Source: Verrucomicrobiales bacterium (GTDB lineage Bacteria > Verrucomicrobiota > Verrucomicrobiia > Limisphaerales > CANJXF01). From it: a DNA stretch of 58,593 nucleotides. Positions 34,494 to 42,973 of this stretch are shown here, one piece after another (the stretch's first letter is position 1; every line of letters begins with the position of its first letter). Position numbers and translations under genes: made by a program. The notes beneath the pieces were generated by a model that saw only the letters and a program-made list of their open reading frames with translations, was not told where the DNA came from and did not search any database. The stretch lies in assembly GCA_947478865.1 (NCBI GenBank), contig CANJXF010000025.1, positions 1-58,593 on the forward strand. Reading direction: 5' to 3'.

Positions 34494-36056
34494 ATGATTG
34501 ACCCCCGACCCAGGCTCGCCCGAGTGATCGCGTCATTTTTCCTGCTTGTTTGCGTTGTGATTTTGCCCGGATGGGGCTGCCGCCATTGGCCGGACCCCAA
34601 CCGTGCCGCGCGGCTTGATCACTCGACCTTGTTGATCGTGCTCGACGGTTTACGCCCGGATTACGTCACGGCGGAACTGATGCCGAACTTGCACGCCCTC
34701 GGTCAGCGTGGTGTCATCGGTCGCAATCACCACTCGGTTTTTCCGACTGTCACTCGGGTCAACGCCGCGTCGATGGTCACTGGAAGCTATCCCGCTCGCC
34801 ATGGGTTGATGGGTAATTCTGTTTATTTCCCGGAAATCTCGGCGGATACGAAATTCAGCACCGGCAACGCCGCTCACTTGCAACGAATCGAAGCTGCGAC
34901 GGGCGGGCGCTTGCTGACCGCGCCGTCGTTGGGCGAGATTTTGCAGAAGGAAGGGAGGAAATTTCTCGCCGTCAGTTCCGGATCGAGCGGGTCCGCCTTT
35001 CTGTTGAATCACAAAATCACCGGGGCTGGCATCATCAACCCAGAGCTGGTTTTACCTTCCTCGCTGCAGCCGCGCGTCACCGAACTACTCGGCCCTGTTC
35101 CGCCAGAGGCATCCCCGAACACGTCGCTCAATCGCTGGGCGGTTGACGCGTATCTGCGGTTTGGGCTCGATCAGGTTCAGCCGCAGGTCACGTTGATGTG
35201 GTTGTCCGATCCTGACCACACGCAACACGAGCACGGCGTTGGCGCCCCGCTCACGCTTCAAGCCATTCGCCTGGTGGACGCCGAACTTGGCCGCATCATT
35301 GCAACGCTGGCCGCGAAAGGATTGCAGGACAAAGTGAATGTTTTCGTCACGTCAGACCACGGTTTTTCAACCCACACGGGAAAAATGAATCTCCAGTCGC
35401 TGCTCAAGGCGGAGGTTGATTCGGGAAACGTTTTTATTGTGGAGGGCGCGATTTACGTGAAGGAACATGACGCGGCCAGAATTCGCGACATCGTGAGACG
35501 GCTGCAGGTCACGGATTGGGTTGGCGCTGTGTTCACTCGACCCACCCGAGCTGGCCAATCCGAGGGTTCAATTCCCGGCACGCTCTCCTTTGATCTCGTC
35601 CATTGGATGCACCCGCGCTCCGCCGACATCCTGGTTTCCGCAAATTGGACCGATGCGCCCAATGAACATGGCTATAAAGGAGCTTCCGCCCAGAAAGGCG
35701 AATCAGCGGGGCACGGGACGAGCAGCCCTTTCGACATTCATAACACGCTCATAGCAGCCGGGCCGGACATTAAAACGGGTGTGGTCAGCGATGTGCCAAG
35801 TGGGAATGTGGATCTCGCGCCGACGCTTCTGTTTCTCAACGGCATCCCGCCAACCAACGGGATGAATGGCCGTGTGCTCAGTGAATTGCTCCGTGTCGGC
35901 CAATCTCCGGCTGCGGTCGAGGTCGAGACTCGCACTTATCAAACGCAATCCCGCACGGATGACGGGGAATATCAATTGGAGCTTTCGATGTCTCTGGTTA
36001 AAGGAACGGACTACCTCAATTTTACTAAGGTCAAAAGAAAATCGGGACGCGACTGA
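34494..36056 (+). CDS. Exported type I phosphodiesterase/nucleotide pyrophosphatase
   Basis: A 520-residue alkaline phosphatase superfamily enzyme. ATG 34494 gives the shortest signal segment (VIASFFLLVCVVILPGWGC), with Cys29 a possible but non-standard lipid-attachment site; ATG 34473 is an alternative. Metal and catalytic residues: LIVLDGLRPDYV (first zinc Asp), VFPTVTRVN (nucleophile Thr), LSDPDHTQHEHG (second-site Asp and His), FVTSDHGFS (Asp-His) and the late GHGT His. These are the motifs of ENPP-type nucleotide pyrophosphatases and related alkyl or phosphonate diesterases. It faces the atp operon back to back; the 310-bp gap should hold both promoters. No terminator was found before convergent tatC. 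Confidence 0.9.
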   Translation: MIDPRPRLARVIASFFLLVCVVILPGWGCRHWPDPNRAARLDHSTLLIVLDGLRPDYVTAELMPNLHALGQRGVIGRNHHSVFPTVTRVNAASMVTGSYPARHGLMGNSVYFPEISADTKFSTGNAAHLQRIEAATGGRLLTAPSLGEILQKEGRKFLAVSSGSSGSAFLLNHKITGAGIINPELVLPSSLQPRVTELLGPVPPEASPNTSLNRWAVDAYLRFGLDQVQPQVTLMWLSDPDHTQHEHGVGAPLTLQAIRLVDAELGRIIATLAAKGLQDKVNVFVTSDHGFSTHTGKMNLQSLLKAEVDSGNVFIVEGAIYVKEHDAARIRDIVRRLQVTDWVGAVFTRPTRAGQSEGSIPGTLSFDLVHWMHPRSADILVSANWTDAPNEHGYKGASAQKGESAGHGTSSPFDIHNTLIAAGPDIKTGVVSDVPSGNVDLAPTLLFLNGIPPTNGMNGRVLSELLRVGQSPAAVEVETRTYQTQSRTDDGEYQLELSMSLVKGTDYLNFTKVKRKSGRD

Positions 36057-36128
36057 AATATTCGCGCAGAGCTTTGAGCAATTCGCTTTTGAAAAATCGC
36101 AACGCGATCACCAGTTTCCGACCCCGGA

Positions 36129-37118
36129 TTAGATCGAGATCACGTCACTTTTCTTTTTCTCTTTGCGCTCCCAATACCAGGCAATCCAGATGGTGATCTC
36201 GTAAAGAATCTGGAGCGGGACAGCCATCAGGATTTGCGTAATAACTTCCGGCGTCGTGAGGACGGCGCCGAGGATCAGATTGATCACGATCATGTAGCGG
36301 CGGAATCCAGCGAGCTTGGCGTAATCGAGAATGCCGATCTTCACGAGCACGAGCAGTACGACGGGCATTTCAAATCCGAGGCCCATGCCCAGTAAAAATT
36401 TGGAGACAAATCCAACGTATTCTTCAGCACGCCACGTCTCCGCCTGAAAACCCATCCACTCGGAATATTGCACCGCCGCTTTCAGAGCGACCGGCATCAA
36501 GAGGAAATAACAAAAGCAAACGCCGGTAATAAAAAGCAGAATGCCGACGCCCAATCCCAGGTAGGAATACTTCTTTTCGTTCATTTTCAGGGCGGGAAAA
36601 ACGAACTGCCCGATGAAATAGAAGAGGAACGGGGACGCCAGAGCGATGCCGCCGTAGATCGCCATTTGAAACGCCAACATGAAAGCCGACGCGGGGCCAA
36701 GGTTTACCAGGTTCACCCCTTGGCCAACGGTGGGCGGCAATTCTTGATCCGCCGCCGGTTTCATCCCAAAAACCAAATTGGTGCCGATCTGCATCGGGAC
36801 CATTTCCATGAAACGATTCGTCCCGAACAGGCTCGGCTGATTCGTATCAATCAGGAAAGTTCCGATTCGATTGGTTCCGACGAGAAAAGTGATGGCGGAG
36901 CTGCTGTTCGCATTGTGGATATTCGCCTTCTTCAGCGGATGCGTCATGACTTTGACCAACGTGGGCGATCCCAAAAGGCACGCCATGAAAGTGATGGCCA
37001 CGGTTGCGGCGCATTTCATCAAGACCCAGCGCAGGTCTTCTAAATGCTCGAGAAAACTTTTAGTCGGGCCACCTTCGTGTTCGTGGGAATAATCCTCGTC
37101 AGGCTCGGTGGCTGGCAT
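36129..37118 (-). CDS. tatC: Twin-arginine translocase TatC with a large periplasmic insertion
   Basis: A 329-residue six-helix membrane protein, longer than the usual roughly 250. SFLEHLEDLRWVLMKC is the standard N-terminal amphipathic lead with the signal-peptide-binding Glu. After helix 1 (about 33-50) the first periplasmic loop is expanded by about 70 residues (about 66-135, Thr/Asn-rich with GTNRIGTFLIDTN), before AFMLAFQMAIYGGIALASPF rejoins the normal pattern. LLGMGLGFEMPVVL, with the conserved F-E, and TPEVITQILMAVPLQILYE are intact. It is the last gene of the tol-pal-tat string, 21 bp after tatA. It recognises folded proteins with RR signal peptides. Confidence 0.95.
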   Translation of the reverse strand: MPATEPDEDYSHEHEGGPTKSFLEHLEDLRWVLMKCAATVAITFMACLLGSPTLVKVMTHPLKKANIHNANSSSAITFLVGTNRIGTFLIDTNQPSLFGTNRFMEMVPMQIGTNLVFGMKPAADQELPPTVGQGVNLVNLGPASAFMLAFQMAIYGGIALASPFLFYFIGQFVFPALKMNEKKYSYLGLGVGILLFITGVCFCYFLLMPVALKAAVQYSEWMGFQAETWRAEEYVGFVSKFLLGMGLGFEMPVVLLVLVKIGILDYAKLAGFRRYMIVINLILGAVLTTPEVITQILMAVPLQILYEITIWIAWYWERKEKKKSDVISI

Positions 37119-37139
37119 GGGATGATGGAGAGCCCGGGA

Positions 37140-37487
37140 TTATTTCGGCGCCTGCGGAGGGTTTTCTGTGTAGGGAACCGGATGTTCGTGCTCCGAAACG
37201 GGGGCAATATCAGGCGAGGGAAGGGACTGTGGAGTGTGCGGAACAGTGTAGTCCGAATGGGGAGAACCTTCAGGAGGAAATTTGGTGACCGGAGCGGGCG
37301 GTTCTTGGACGGCTCGCTCCAATTCTTCAGTCACTTCGCTGGAAGCTTTTTTGAATTCGCGAATTCCTTTGCCTAATCCGCGGGCCAGTTCAGGAAGTTT
37401 CTTCGGTCCAAAAAGGAGCAACACAGCTCCCATGACCACCATTAATTCCGTTCCGCCCAGCCCTAAAAAAGCAAACATCGAATTCAT
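37140..37487 (-). CDS. tatA: TatA/TatE-type translocase subunit, longer copy
   Basis: A 115-residue protein: one N-terminal membrane helix ([21 protein letters not shown] with the F-G-P hinge), an amphipathic helix ([19 protein letters not shown]), then a Pro/Glu-rich tail of about 60 residues. ATG 37485-37487 is preferred to the GTG just upstream, with GGAAG about 6 nt before. Forms the translocation pore with TatC. Tandem with the shorter tatA copy, separated by 15 bp. The FGPKKLP hinge is typical of both TatA and TatB-like proteins, so the longer one may serve as the TatB-type partner. Confidence 0.92.
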   Translation of the reverse strand: MNSMFAFLGLGGTELMVVMGAVLLLFGPKKLPELARGLGKGIREFKKASSEVTEELERAVQEPPAPVTKFPPEGSPHSDYTVPHTPQSLPSPDIAPVSEHEHPVPYTENPPQAPK

Positions 37488-37502
37488 CACGATCTTCCGG
37501 AA

Positions 37503-37715
37503 CTACGAGCGCTTGGCGCTGTTGCCTTCGACGGATTTGGCTTCGACGTTTTTTGTATCATCGTCTTCACGGGCACCTTTTTTGAATTCCTTGATGCTTT
37601 GACCCAAGCCGCGCGCCAGGGACGGAAGTTTGCTGCCGCCAAAGAGGAGAAGCACGACACCGGCGATTACGAGAAGTTCCGTTCCACCGAGCATTGCTGC
37701 AATTAAGCTGTTCAT
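37503..37715 (-). CDS. tatA: TatA/TatE-type translocase subunit, short copy
   Basis: A 70-residue pore subunit: membrane helix LGGTELLVIAGVVLLLFGGS followed by KLPSLARGLGQSIKEFKKG and a short acidic-then-basic tail. The hinge is FGGSKLP, typical of TatA/TatE proteins. It is the first of three tat genes and follows pal by about 70 bp, which suggests a common transcript with the tol-pal genes. Confidence 0.93.
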   Translation of the reverse strand: MNSLIAAMLGGTELLVIAGVVLLLFGGSKLPSLARGLGQSIKEFKKGAREDDDTKNVEAKSVEGNSAKRS

Positions 37716-37787
37716 AGTAATAACAGGAAACTAAGCCACGAGGGACTTTGAGTAAAGCCCCAAACCGATTTGGAATTATGCCGCAGG

Positions 37788-38384
37788 TTATTTCGCTGGC
37801 TCGACGAAGATGAATTCGCCACGGCGGTTCTTGGACCATACGCCTTCGCCCGTGCCGGTGGCAGCGGGTTTGGCTTCGCCGAAGCTGACGGTGTGAATTT
37901 TGTCAGCGGGGACACCGAGATTGGCGAGATATTCGCGCAAGGCGTTGGCGCGGCGATCGCCCAAAGCGAGGTTGTAACCTTCGGTTCCGCGTTCATCGCA
38001 ATGACCTTCGATCAACAAATCACCGCCCGGCTGCGATTTCATGCCAGCGGCAACGGCCTCGAGCTTGGATTTTTCACTCCCCTTGACGGAGGCGCTATCA
38101 ACATCGAAATAGACAATATCAGCGGCGAACATTTCGCGATTCTTTGTGCGGGTTTCCCAGTCACTCGGACGACCGTCGGCGAATGGAATGGTTCCGTCTG
38201 GATTAGCAGGAAGAGCGGGCGTGGCAATACCACCATCGGCAATGCCGTCCGTCTTGCCGGAACCAACGCCGATACGTTGGCCAGGAATAGCGGTGGTGCC
38301 TTTCGGGACTTTTTTGCAACCGGTGGCGGTGAAAACCAGAACCAAAGAGAGGATGAAGAAGTTGAAGAGTGTCGTGCGTTTCAT
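37788..38384 (-). CDS. pal: Peptidoglycan-associated lipoprotein Pal
   Basis: A 198-residue outer-membrane lipoprotein. ATG 38382-38384 is chosen because it opens a lipoprotein signal (MKRTTLFNFFILSLVLVF) with Cys23 after TATG; a longer frame upstream is not needed. A Gly/Asp-rich linker (about 30-75) precedes the OmpA-like peptidoglycan-binding domain (about 85-195): VYFDVDSASVK, LIEGHCDERGTEGYNLALGD with the diaminopimelate-binding Asp and Arg, and HTVSFGEAKPAATG. It anchors the outer membrane to the cell wall and is recycled by the Tol motor encoded just upstream. Confidence 0.94.
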   Translation of the reverse strand: MKRTTLFNFFILSLVLVFTATGCKKVPKGTTAIPGQRIGVGSGKTDGIADGGIATPALPANPDGTIPFADGRPSDWETRTKNREMFAADIVYFDVDSASVKGSEKSKLEAVAAGMKSQPGGDLLIEGHCDERGTEGYNLALGDRRANALREYLANLGVPADKIHTVSFGEAKPAATGTGEGVWSKNRRGEFIFVEPAK

Positions 38385-38438
38385 TGGATTTTGTTGATGT
38401 AAATTTTTTTCGATCGGTGTAGGAAACAATTCTTACTG

Positions 38439-39617
38439 CTATTTTGCCCAACACGGCTGAGAGCTGCTTCCCGAAATTCGGGTGACATCCTTGACACGTT
38501 TGGTAGGCACGTCAAGTAAAGACAGCCCGCGGCCCCCATTTTTTCTGCGAGTGAAAATTACCGTCCGCGAATTGGCTCCCCAAGACGGGTCTTCGCCATC
38601 GACCAGCACGTTGGCGCTGCCGCCTTCGGCTGGAACGGTGCAGATATTAAAGCTGCCCATTTGCGCTGTGAAAACGATGGTTTTTCCATCCGGCGACCAA
38701 TCCGGTTCGGTCAAATTCCCGCCCACGCCGGCGGTCTGAAGCTTTTGCGGCGGCCCGCCGTCCGCATTGATTTTGTAGAGGCCGGCGCGCCCGCTCGTGG
38801 CAACATAACAAATCGTTTGGCCGTTGGGCGACCAGCAAGGAGAAGATTCGCTATCACGGGTTTTCGTAAGCTGCTTGAGATTGGTTCCGTCCGCGTTGCA
38901 GACGAATAGTTCTGCGTTGCCGGTTTTGCTCAAAATCAATGCCACGCGACGCCCGTCCGGAGAGACTGCCGGGCTTAGGTTCGAGCCGCCGTATGCCGCG
39001 ATTTTTTGCCGTGCTCCGCTGGTGAGATCGTGCGCAAGAATGTCTGGGAACCCGGATTTGTAGGAAACGTAAAAAAGCTTTCGCTGGCCCGGCATCCAAG
39101 CGGGCGCGCTAACTAAATTATTGTCGTGGGTCACCGCAACGGCATTCGCGCCATCATAATCGGCGATGAAAATCTCGCTCGTCTTCCCTTCGCCGACGCG
39201 AAAAGCGATTTGCCCTTGGGTCACTCCCTTGCGCTGCGTCACGCCGAAGATCACGTCGTTGGCGAGCGCGTGCGCTTGCGAGCGGGTGTTGCCGCCGGTG
39301 TAAGATTTAGAAAAGAGCGTGGTTTTGCTTTGATCGCTCAGGCGTCCGCCGACCTGGCCGTTATTGCTGCCGCTCAGATTGAACTTCGCGCGGTCGCCGC
39401 CGACCACTTCGAAACCATGCACTTCCAGATCGAATTTCAAAACTTCCTGCGCGGTTCCGGAAAATCCGCTGAGCGAAATGGGGATGACTTCAGCAGAGTT
39501 GGCCTGCCTGATGAGCGTGCCTTCCTCCGGATTCTGCGCCGCCGCGGACGCGAACGCCACGAGGCAAACGGCTGTGGTTAAAAATGGAAACAGGTCAAAT
39601 TTTTTACGTTCGTTCAT
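38439..39617 (-). CDS. tolB: Tol-Pal system beta-propeller protein TolB
   Basis: A 392-residue periplasmic protein with a signal peptide ending near residue 27 (AFASAAAQ). Residues about 30-150 are the N-terminal alpha/beta domain, and about 165-390 the six-bladed WD40-like propeller with the recurrent blade signature S-P-D/N-G: SPAVSPDGRRVALI, SPCWSPNGQTICYV, EPDWSPDGKTIVF. The C-terminal blade ends ISGSSSQPCWAK. Its start overlaps the preceding tolA-like gene by 4 bp (ATGA). It shuttles between Pal and the TolA arm. Confidence 0.93.
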   Translation of the reverse strand: MNERKKFDLFPFLTTAVCLVAFASAAAQNPEEGTLIRQANSAEVIPISLSGFSGTAQEVLKFDLEVHGFEVVGGDRAKFNLSGSNNGQVGGRLSDQSKTTLFSKSYTGGNTRSQAHALANDVIFGVTQRKGVTQGQIAFRVGEGKTSEIFIADYDGANAVAVTHDNNLVSAPAWMPGQRKLFYVSYKSGFPDILAHDLTSGARQKIAAYGGSNLSPAVSPDGRRVALILSKTGNAELFVCNADGTNLKQLTKTRDSESSPCWSPNGQTICYVATSGRAGLYKINADGGPPQKLQTAGVGGNLTEPDWSPDGKTIVFTAQMGSFNICTVPAEGGSANVLVDGEDPSWGANSRTVIFTRRKNGGRGLSLLDVPTKRVKDVTRISGSSSQPCWAK

Positions 39618-40546
39618 CCGAGTCCTCGTTTTGCTTTCAGGTTGAAGTTGATAATGTAAATGCGTTGAGAATCTTTGCTGCTCTCCGGAAAAGGGGCGAT
39701 AAAATTGATCGAATCAATCGCGCGCCGGACCGATTTGTCCAAGGCAGAATGGCCCGACGCCTTGGTAATGTCGGAGGAAACCACCTTTCCGCTTCGCGCA
39801 ATCACCACTCTCACCTTGGTGTTCGCTTCGTTGTCATCAATGTCCGCCGGAGGCGTCCATGCCGCGTCGTATTTGCTAAAAACCAGATCGCGATAATTGA
39901 TTTCCGCCGCGCCGCCGCCCCCGCTCCCGCCGATGGATTCAATGCCGCTGCTGAGGGAAGATAAACTTTGTCCAAGTTTATTGAGCGAGTTATTCAAGGC
40001 CGCGATCTGTTGGCCGCGCGCCCGGTCCTCGGCTTTTTGGTCCGCTAAACGTTTTGCGGCGTCGGCAGCCGCCTTTTTATCGGTGGAACTCCGCACGATC
40101 GGCTTGCCAATATCTGGAATTTCTCTCGGCTTCGGCGTTGGTTTAGAAATCGGATCCGCCTTCGGCAGCGGCTTGGTTTTGGTCTTGTTTGGCTTCGGCA
40201 CGGGAAGCTCCGAGATCTCTTCCCGTTTTGTTTCAGGCGCGTGCTTCGGTGGCTCAATCGGTTTCGATACTTCTGGTTCGGGCTCAACCGGCTTAGCGGC
40301 TGGAGTTGGTGCAGGCGCAGGGGCCGGGGCAGCAGCAGGAGGTGGGGAAGCCGTTGCGCCAGGACCGCCGCCACCGCGCGTTGGCCCGTCGGTGATGATC
40401 GCGTTCACCGGGATAATTTGGATCAGATGGGGCGTCTCCTCTTGCTTCTTTTCTGCTTGGAAAGCCGTTCCCACGATCAGCACTAAGAACAAAAGCCCGT
40501 GCATCGCAGCAGAAACGACCAAACATTTTTTTTGGAAGCGGTCCAT
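39614..40546 (-). CDS. tolA: TolA/TonB-type energy transducer
   Basis: A 310-residue inner-membrane-anchored periplasmic protein. One membrane helix at about 10-28 (VSAAMHGLLFLVLIVGTAF), then a Pro/Ala/Glu/Lys-rich spacer (about 55-150, with PAPAPAPTPAAK) and a coiled stretch (about 155-205, KKAAADAAKRLADQKAEDRA), and a TonB-C-like domain (about 225-305) with YDAAWTPPADI and VVIARSGKVVSSDI. Position between tolR and tolB identifies the role as TolA, the arm that spans the periplasm to Pal/TolB. The C-terminal domain is TonB-like in sequence. Start ATG overlaps the tolR stop by 1 bp. Confidence 0.88.
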   Translation of the reverse strand: MDRFQKKCLVVSAAMHGLLFLVLIVGTAFQAEKKQEETPHLIQIIPVNAIITDGPTRGGGGPGATASPPPAAAPAPAPAPTPAAKPVEPEPEVSKPIEPPKHAPETKREEISELPVPKPNKTKTKPLPKADPISKPTPKPREIPDIGKPIVRSSTDKKAAADAAKRLADQKAEDRARGQQIAALNNSLNKLGQSLSSLSSGIESIGGSGGGGAAEINYRDLVFSKYDAAWTPPADIDDNEANTKVRVVIARSGKVVSSDITKASGHSALDKSVRRAIDSINFIAPFPESSKDSQRIYIINFNLKAKRGLG

Positions 40547-40959
40547 TATTTATCAGCGAGAGTCATGAGTTGAAATTTTTCAATTCCCTTCTTTTGACAG
40601 CCATTGATTATCGCGAAGACATGTTTTGATTGCGCTGTTTCATCCGTGCGAATTGCTACATAAGCATTCGGATTTCCTCGAGCAATATTCTTCATTTGTT
40701 CGAGCATTGGATCGAGCTTCATTGGCTTGCCGTTTAAACGGAACAATCCTTGAGGAGAAATTTCAACAGTCATTCTATCTTTCGCCTCAATTTTTCCGGG
40801 CTTCTCCCCCCCTTTTGGTAAATTCAGCTGCATCGAGTTATCCAGCATCGGTCGCGTGATGATGAAAATCAGCAACAGCACGAACGCCAGATCCAGCAAC
40901 GGCGTGATGTTGATTTCATTCAACGTCACCAGCGAATTGCGTTTGGAAAAGCGTCTCAT
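40546..40959 (-). CDS. tolR: Biopolymer transport protein ExbD/TolR
   Basis: A 137-residue inner-membrane protein. NEINITPLLDLAFVLLLIFI (about 14-33) is the single helix containing the essential proton-carrying Asp in P-L-L-D. The periplasmic domain (about 45-137) has LPKGGEKPG, VEISPQGLFRLNG and VAIRTDETAQSKHVFAIINGCQKKGIE, the usual ExbD fold. The gene order makes TolR the more likely role than ExbD of a TonB system. It forms the ion-driven motor with the TolQ homologue encoded 12 bp upstream. Confidence 0.93.
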   Translation of the reverse strand: MRRFSKRNSLVTLNEINITPLLDLAFVLLLIFIITRPMLDNSMQLNLPKGGEKPGKIEAKDRMTVEISPQGLFRLNGKPMKLDPMLEQMKNIARGNPNAYVAIRTDETAQSKHVFAIINGCQKKGIEKFQLMTLADK

Positions 40960-40971
40960 GCTCGGCTGAAA

Positions 40972-41685
40972 TTATTCGTCATCCTTCAAATATTCCGATT
41001 CGATCTTGGAAACCAGTTCCTGAGCGAAGTTGTCCAGTTCCACCGAGCGCACCCGGAGATTGTGAATGAGATAGTTGTAGCCAAACATCGAGGGAATTGC
41101 GACCAGAAGGCCGGCAACCGTGGTTACCAAAGCAGTCGAAACGCCCGGAGCCATGGTCGCCAAATCCGCCTGCCCTTTCTGACCGACGTCAGCGAAAGTG
41201 ATCATCACGCCCCAAACCGTTCCGAGCAGCCCCATAAACGGAGCGCCGCTCACCACAATGGCCAACAGGATCAAGCCAGATTCCAGCTTTAACGACTCGC
41301 GCGCCACCGCATTTTCCAAAGTGCGTTTTAAATGCTCCATGGATTTCAGCGAGACGTAACGTTTTCTCCCGTCCGTCGCTGGATCTTTCAAGCGAGCGTC
41401 CAGTTCCAAGCTGCCGTCGTTGTAGACGGTGAAAAGGGGGCAGCCATCCACTTGAATGCGGCGGTCGAAAATCCCGAGCACGCCCTTTTGGGCGCGAAAT
41501 TCTGCGTCGAAAAATTGGTTGAGTTTTTTGGCGCGACGCATTTGCAGCGCTTTGAACGCCATGACCCACCAGGCGAAGATGGAAAAGACCATCAGCACCA
41601 GCAAAATGGTTTTGCCTTCGATGGGCGCGCGCGACCAAACGTAATGCAGTTGCGATTCCGCAAAAAAGTACACGGGAATATTCAT
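40972..41685 (-). CDS. tolQ: MotA/TolQ/ExbB proton channel protein
   Basis: A 237-residue membrane protein. ATG 41683-41685 is chosen: AGGTGA lies 8 nt upstream, while the longer frame begins with TTG. Three helices: about 24-45 (ILLVLMVFSIFAWWVMAFK), about 143-165 (with GAPFMGLLGTVWGVMITF) and about 180-205 (GVSTALVTTVAGLLVAIPS), with the large cytoplasmic loop between helices 1 and 2, as in ExbB/TolQ. The conserved Thr residues of helices 2 and 3 are present. First gene of the tol-pal-tat string; its promoter should lie in the 196-bp gap shared with the divergent permease gene. Confidence 0.93.
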   Translation of the reverse strand: MNIPVYFFAESQLHYVWSRAPIEGKTILLVLMVFSIFAWWVMAFKALQMRRAKKLNQFFDAEFRAQKGVLGIFDRRIQVDGCPLFTVYNDGSLELDARLKDPATDGRKRYVSLKSMEHLKRTLENAVARESLKLESGLILLAIVVSGAPFMGLLGTVWGVMITFADVGQKGQADLATMAPGVSTALVTTVAGLLVAIPSMFGYNYLIHNLRVRSVELDNFAQELVSKIESEYLKDDE

Positions 41686-41881
41686 TAAAAGCTCACCTTT
41701 CAAATTGACCTGTCGCGAAATGATTTCACGCGCGAGGAGGAATGGTCAATCCGTTTTGCTACTTCGATGTAAATTTGTAGAGTTTTGTTCAAAGCATTTC
41801 AACTTTTTTTCGAAAAATGTTTTTTAAAACGAACCAGTTTCAACTTTGATCACAAAAAAGAGGCTGTTAGCGTGCCGCTCA

Positions 41882-42973
41882 ATGAACCGAACAATGTCAC
41901 CGCTAAAATCGCAACGCCGCTGGCGGATGCAGGAGGGCGGCTTGCTCGTGGTCATTTTCGTCCTGGGCGCGCTGCTGACTCTTTTCGGGGGACGCGTTCC
42001 CATGCCCGAGCTCAGGAAAAATTCCAACGGCGAAGTGGAGCGGGTGATGGTTGAAAAAAATAAATTCCTGAATTCCCGAACCCTCATTCAACTCGCCAAG
42101 GACACGAGCTTCATCGCAATCATGGCGGTTGGCGCGACTTTCGTCATTATCTCCGGCGGAATTGATTTATCGGTCGGCGCCATTTACGCCTTGGCATCCG
42201 TTCTCGGCGCGATGGTGTTCCATCATTTTGGCCCGGAGGTCTTGCCGGAGGGGGACGACGCGCATGGCAGCCTCATGGCAATTCTGGCCTGTGTTGGCGT
42301 GGTGATGGCTTGTGGGCTTTTCAACGGCGCCATGATTGTCGCGCTCAAAGTCCATCCCTTCATCATCACGCTGGGAACGATGGCCGTCTTCCGAGGAATC
42401 GCTTTTGTGATTACCAACGGGCAATCCATCGGCGGGTTTCCACAATCGTTCCGCGAATTTGTCCGATGGGAAACCGGTGGCGGACTCAGCCTGGTGCCAC
42501 TCGCCGGAATGGTTTTGATTCTTGCATTGGGCTGGATTTATTTATCGCGACTCTCGATGGGGCGACACATTTATGCGGTGGGCGGAAACGAAGTGGCGAG
42601 CCGATTTAGCGGCATTCGCGTCGCACGCACGAAGCTGAGTGTCTACTTGGTTTCTGGGCTGATGGCGGGTGTCGCGGCATTGCTCGCGCTCGGTTATTAC
42701 GGCAGCGCCTCTTCGAGCGATGGACAAGGTTACGAACTCAACGTCATCGCGGCTGCCGTGGTGGGTGGCGCCAGTTTATCCGGTGGAAAGGGTTCTGCGC
42801 TCGGGGCAATTCTCGGCGCACTGATTCTCCAGATGATCAGCACTGGAATCGTCATTCTCGGCATCAGCCAAAATTACAGTCAGATCATAATTGGCGCGGT
42901 GGTCATCGTCGCCGTGGTCCTGGATCAGTTCAACGATTGGCTCGCGAAGCGGCGTTTGACGAAAAGCGCTTAG
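41882..42973 (+). CDS. Sugar-type ABC transporter permease (RbsC family), orphan
   Basis: A 363-residue inner-membrane protein of the BPD_transp_2/RbsC family, with about nine helices. ATG 41882 is used; the TTG-initiated longer frame has no supporting signals. Diagnostic blocks are VIISGGIDLSVGAIYALASV, VHPFIITLGTMAVFRGIAF, GRHIYAVGGNEVASRFSGI and VVGGASLSGGKGSALGAI, all typical for ribose/xylose/galactose permeases. A periplasmic loop (about 40-60) is longer than usual. Neither the ATPase nor the binding protein is adjacent, so its partners must be encoded elsewhere. Its stop overlaps the convergent SCO gene stop by 4 bp. Confidence 0.9.
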   Translation: MNRTMSPLKSQRRWRMQEGGLLVVIFVLGALLTLFGGRVPMPELRKNSNGEVERVMVEKNKFLNSRTLIQLAKDTSFIAIMAVGATFVIISGGIDLSVGAIYALASVLGAMVFHHFGPEVLPEGDDAHGSLMAILACVGVVMACGLFNGAMIVALKVHPFIITLGTMAVFRGIAFVITNGQSIGGFPQSFREFVRWETGGGLSLVPLAGMVLILALGWIYLSRLSMGRHIYAVGGNEVASRFSGIRVARTKLSVYLVSGLMAGVAALLALGYYGSASSSDGQGYELNVIAAAVVGGASLSGGKGSALGAILGALILQMISTGIVILGISQNYSQIIIGAVVIVAVVLDQFNDWLAKRRLTKSA

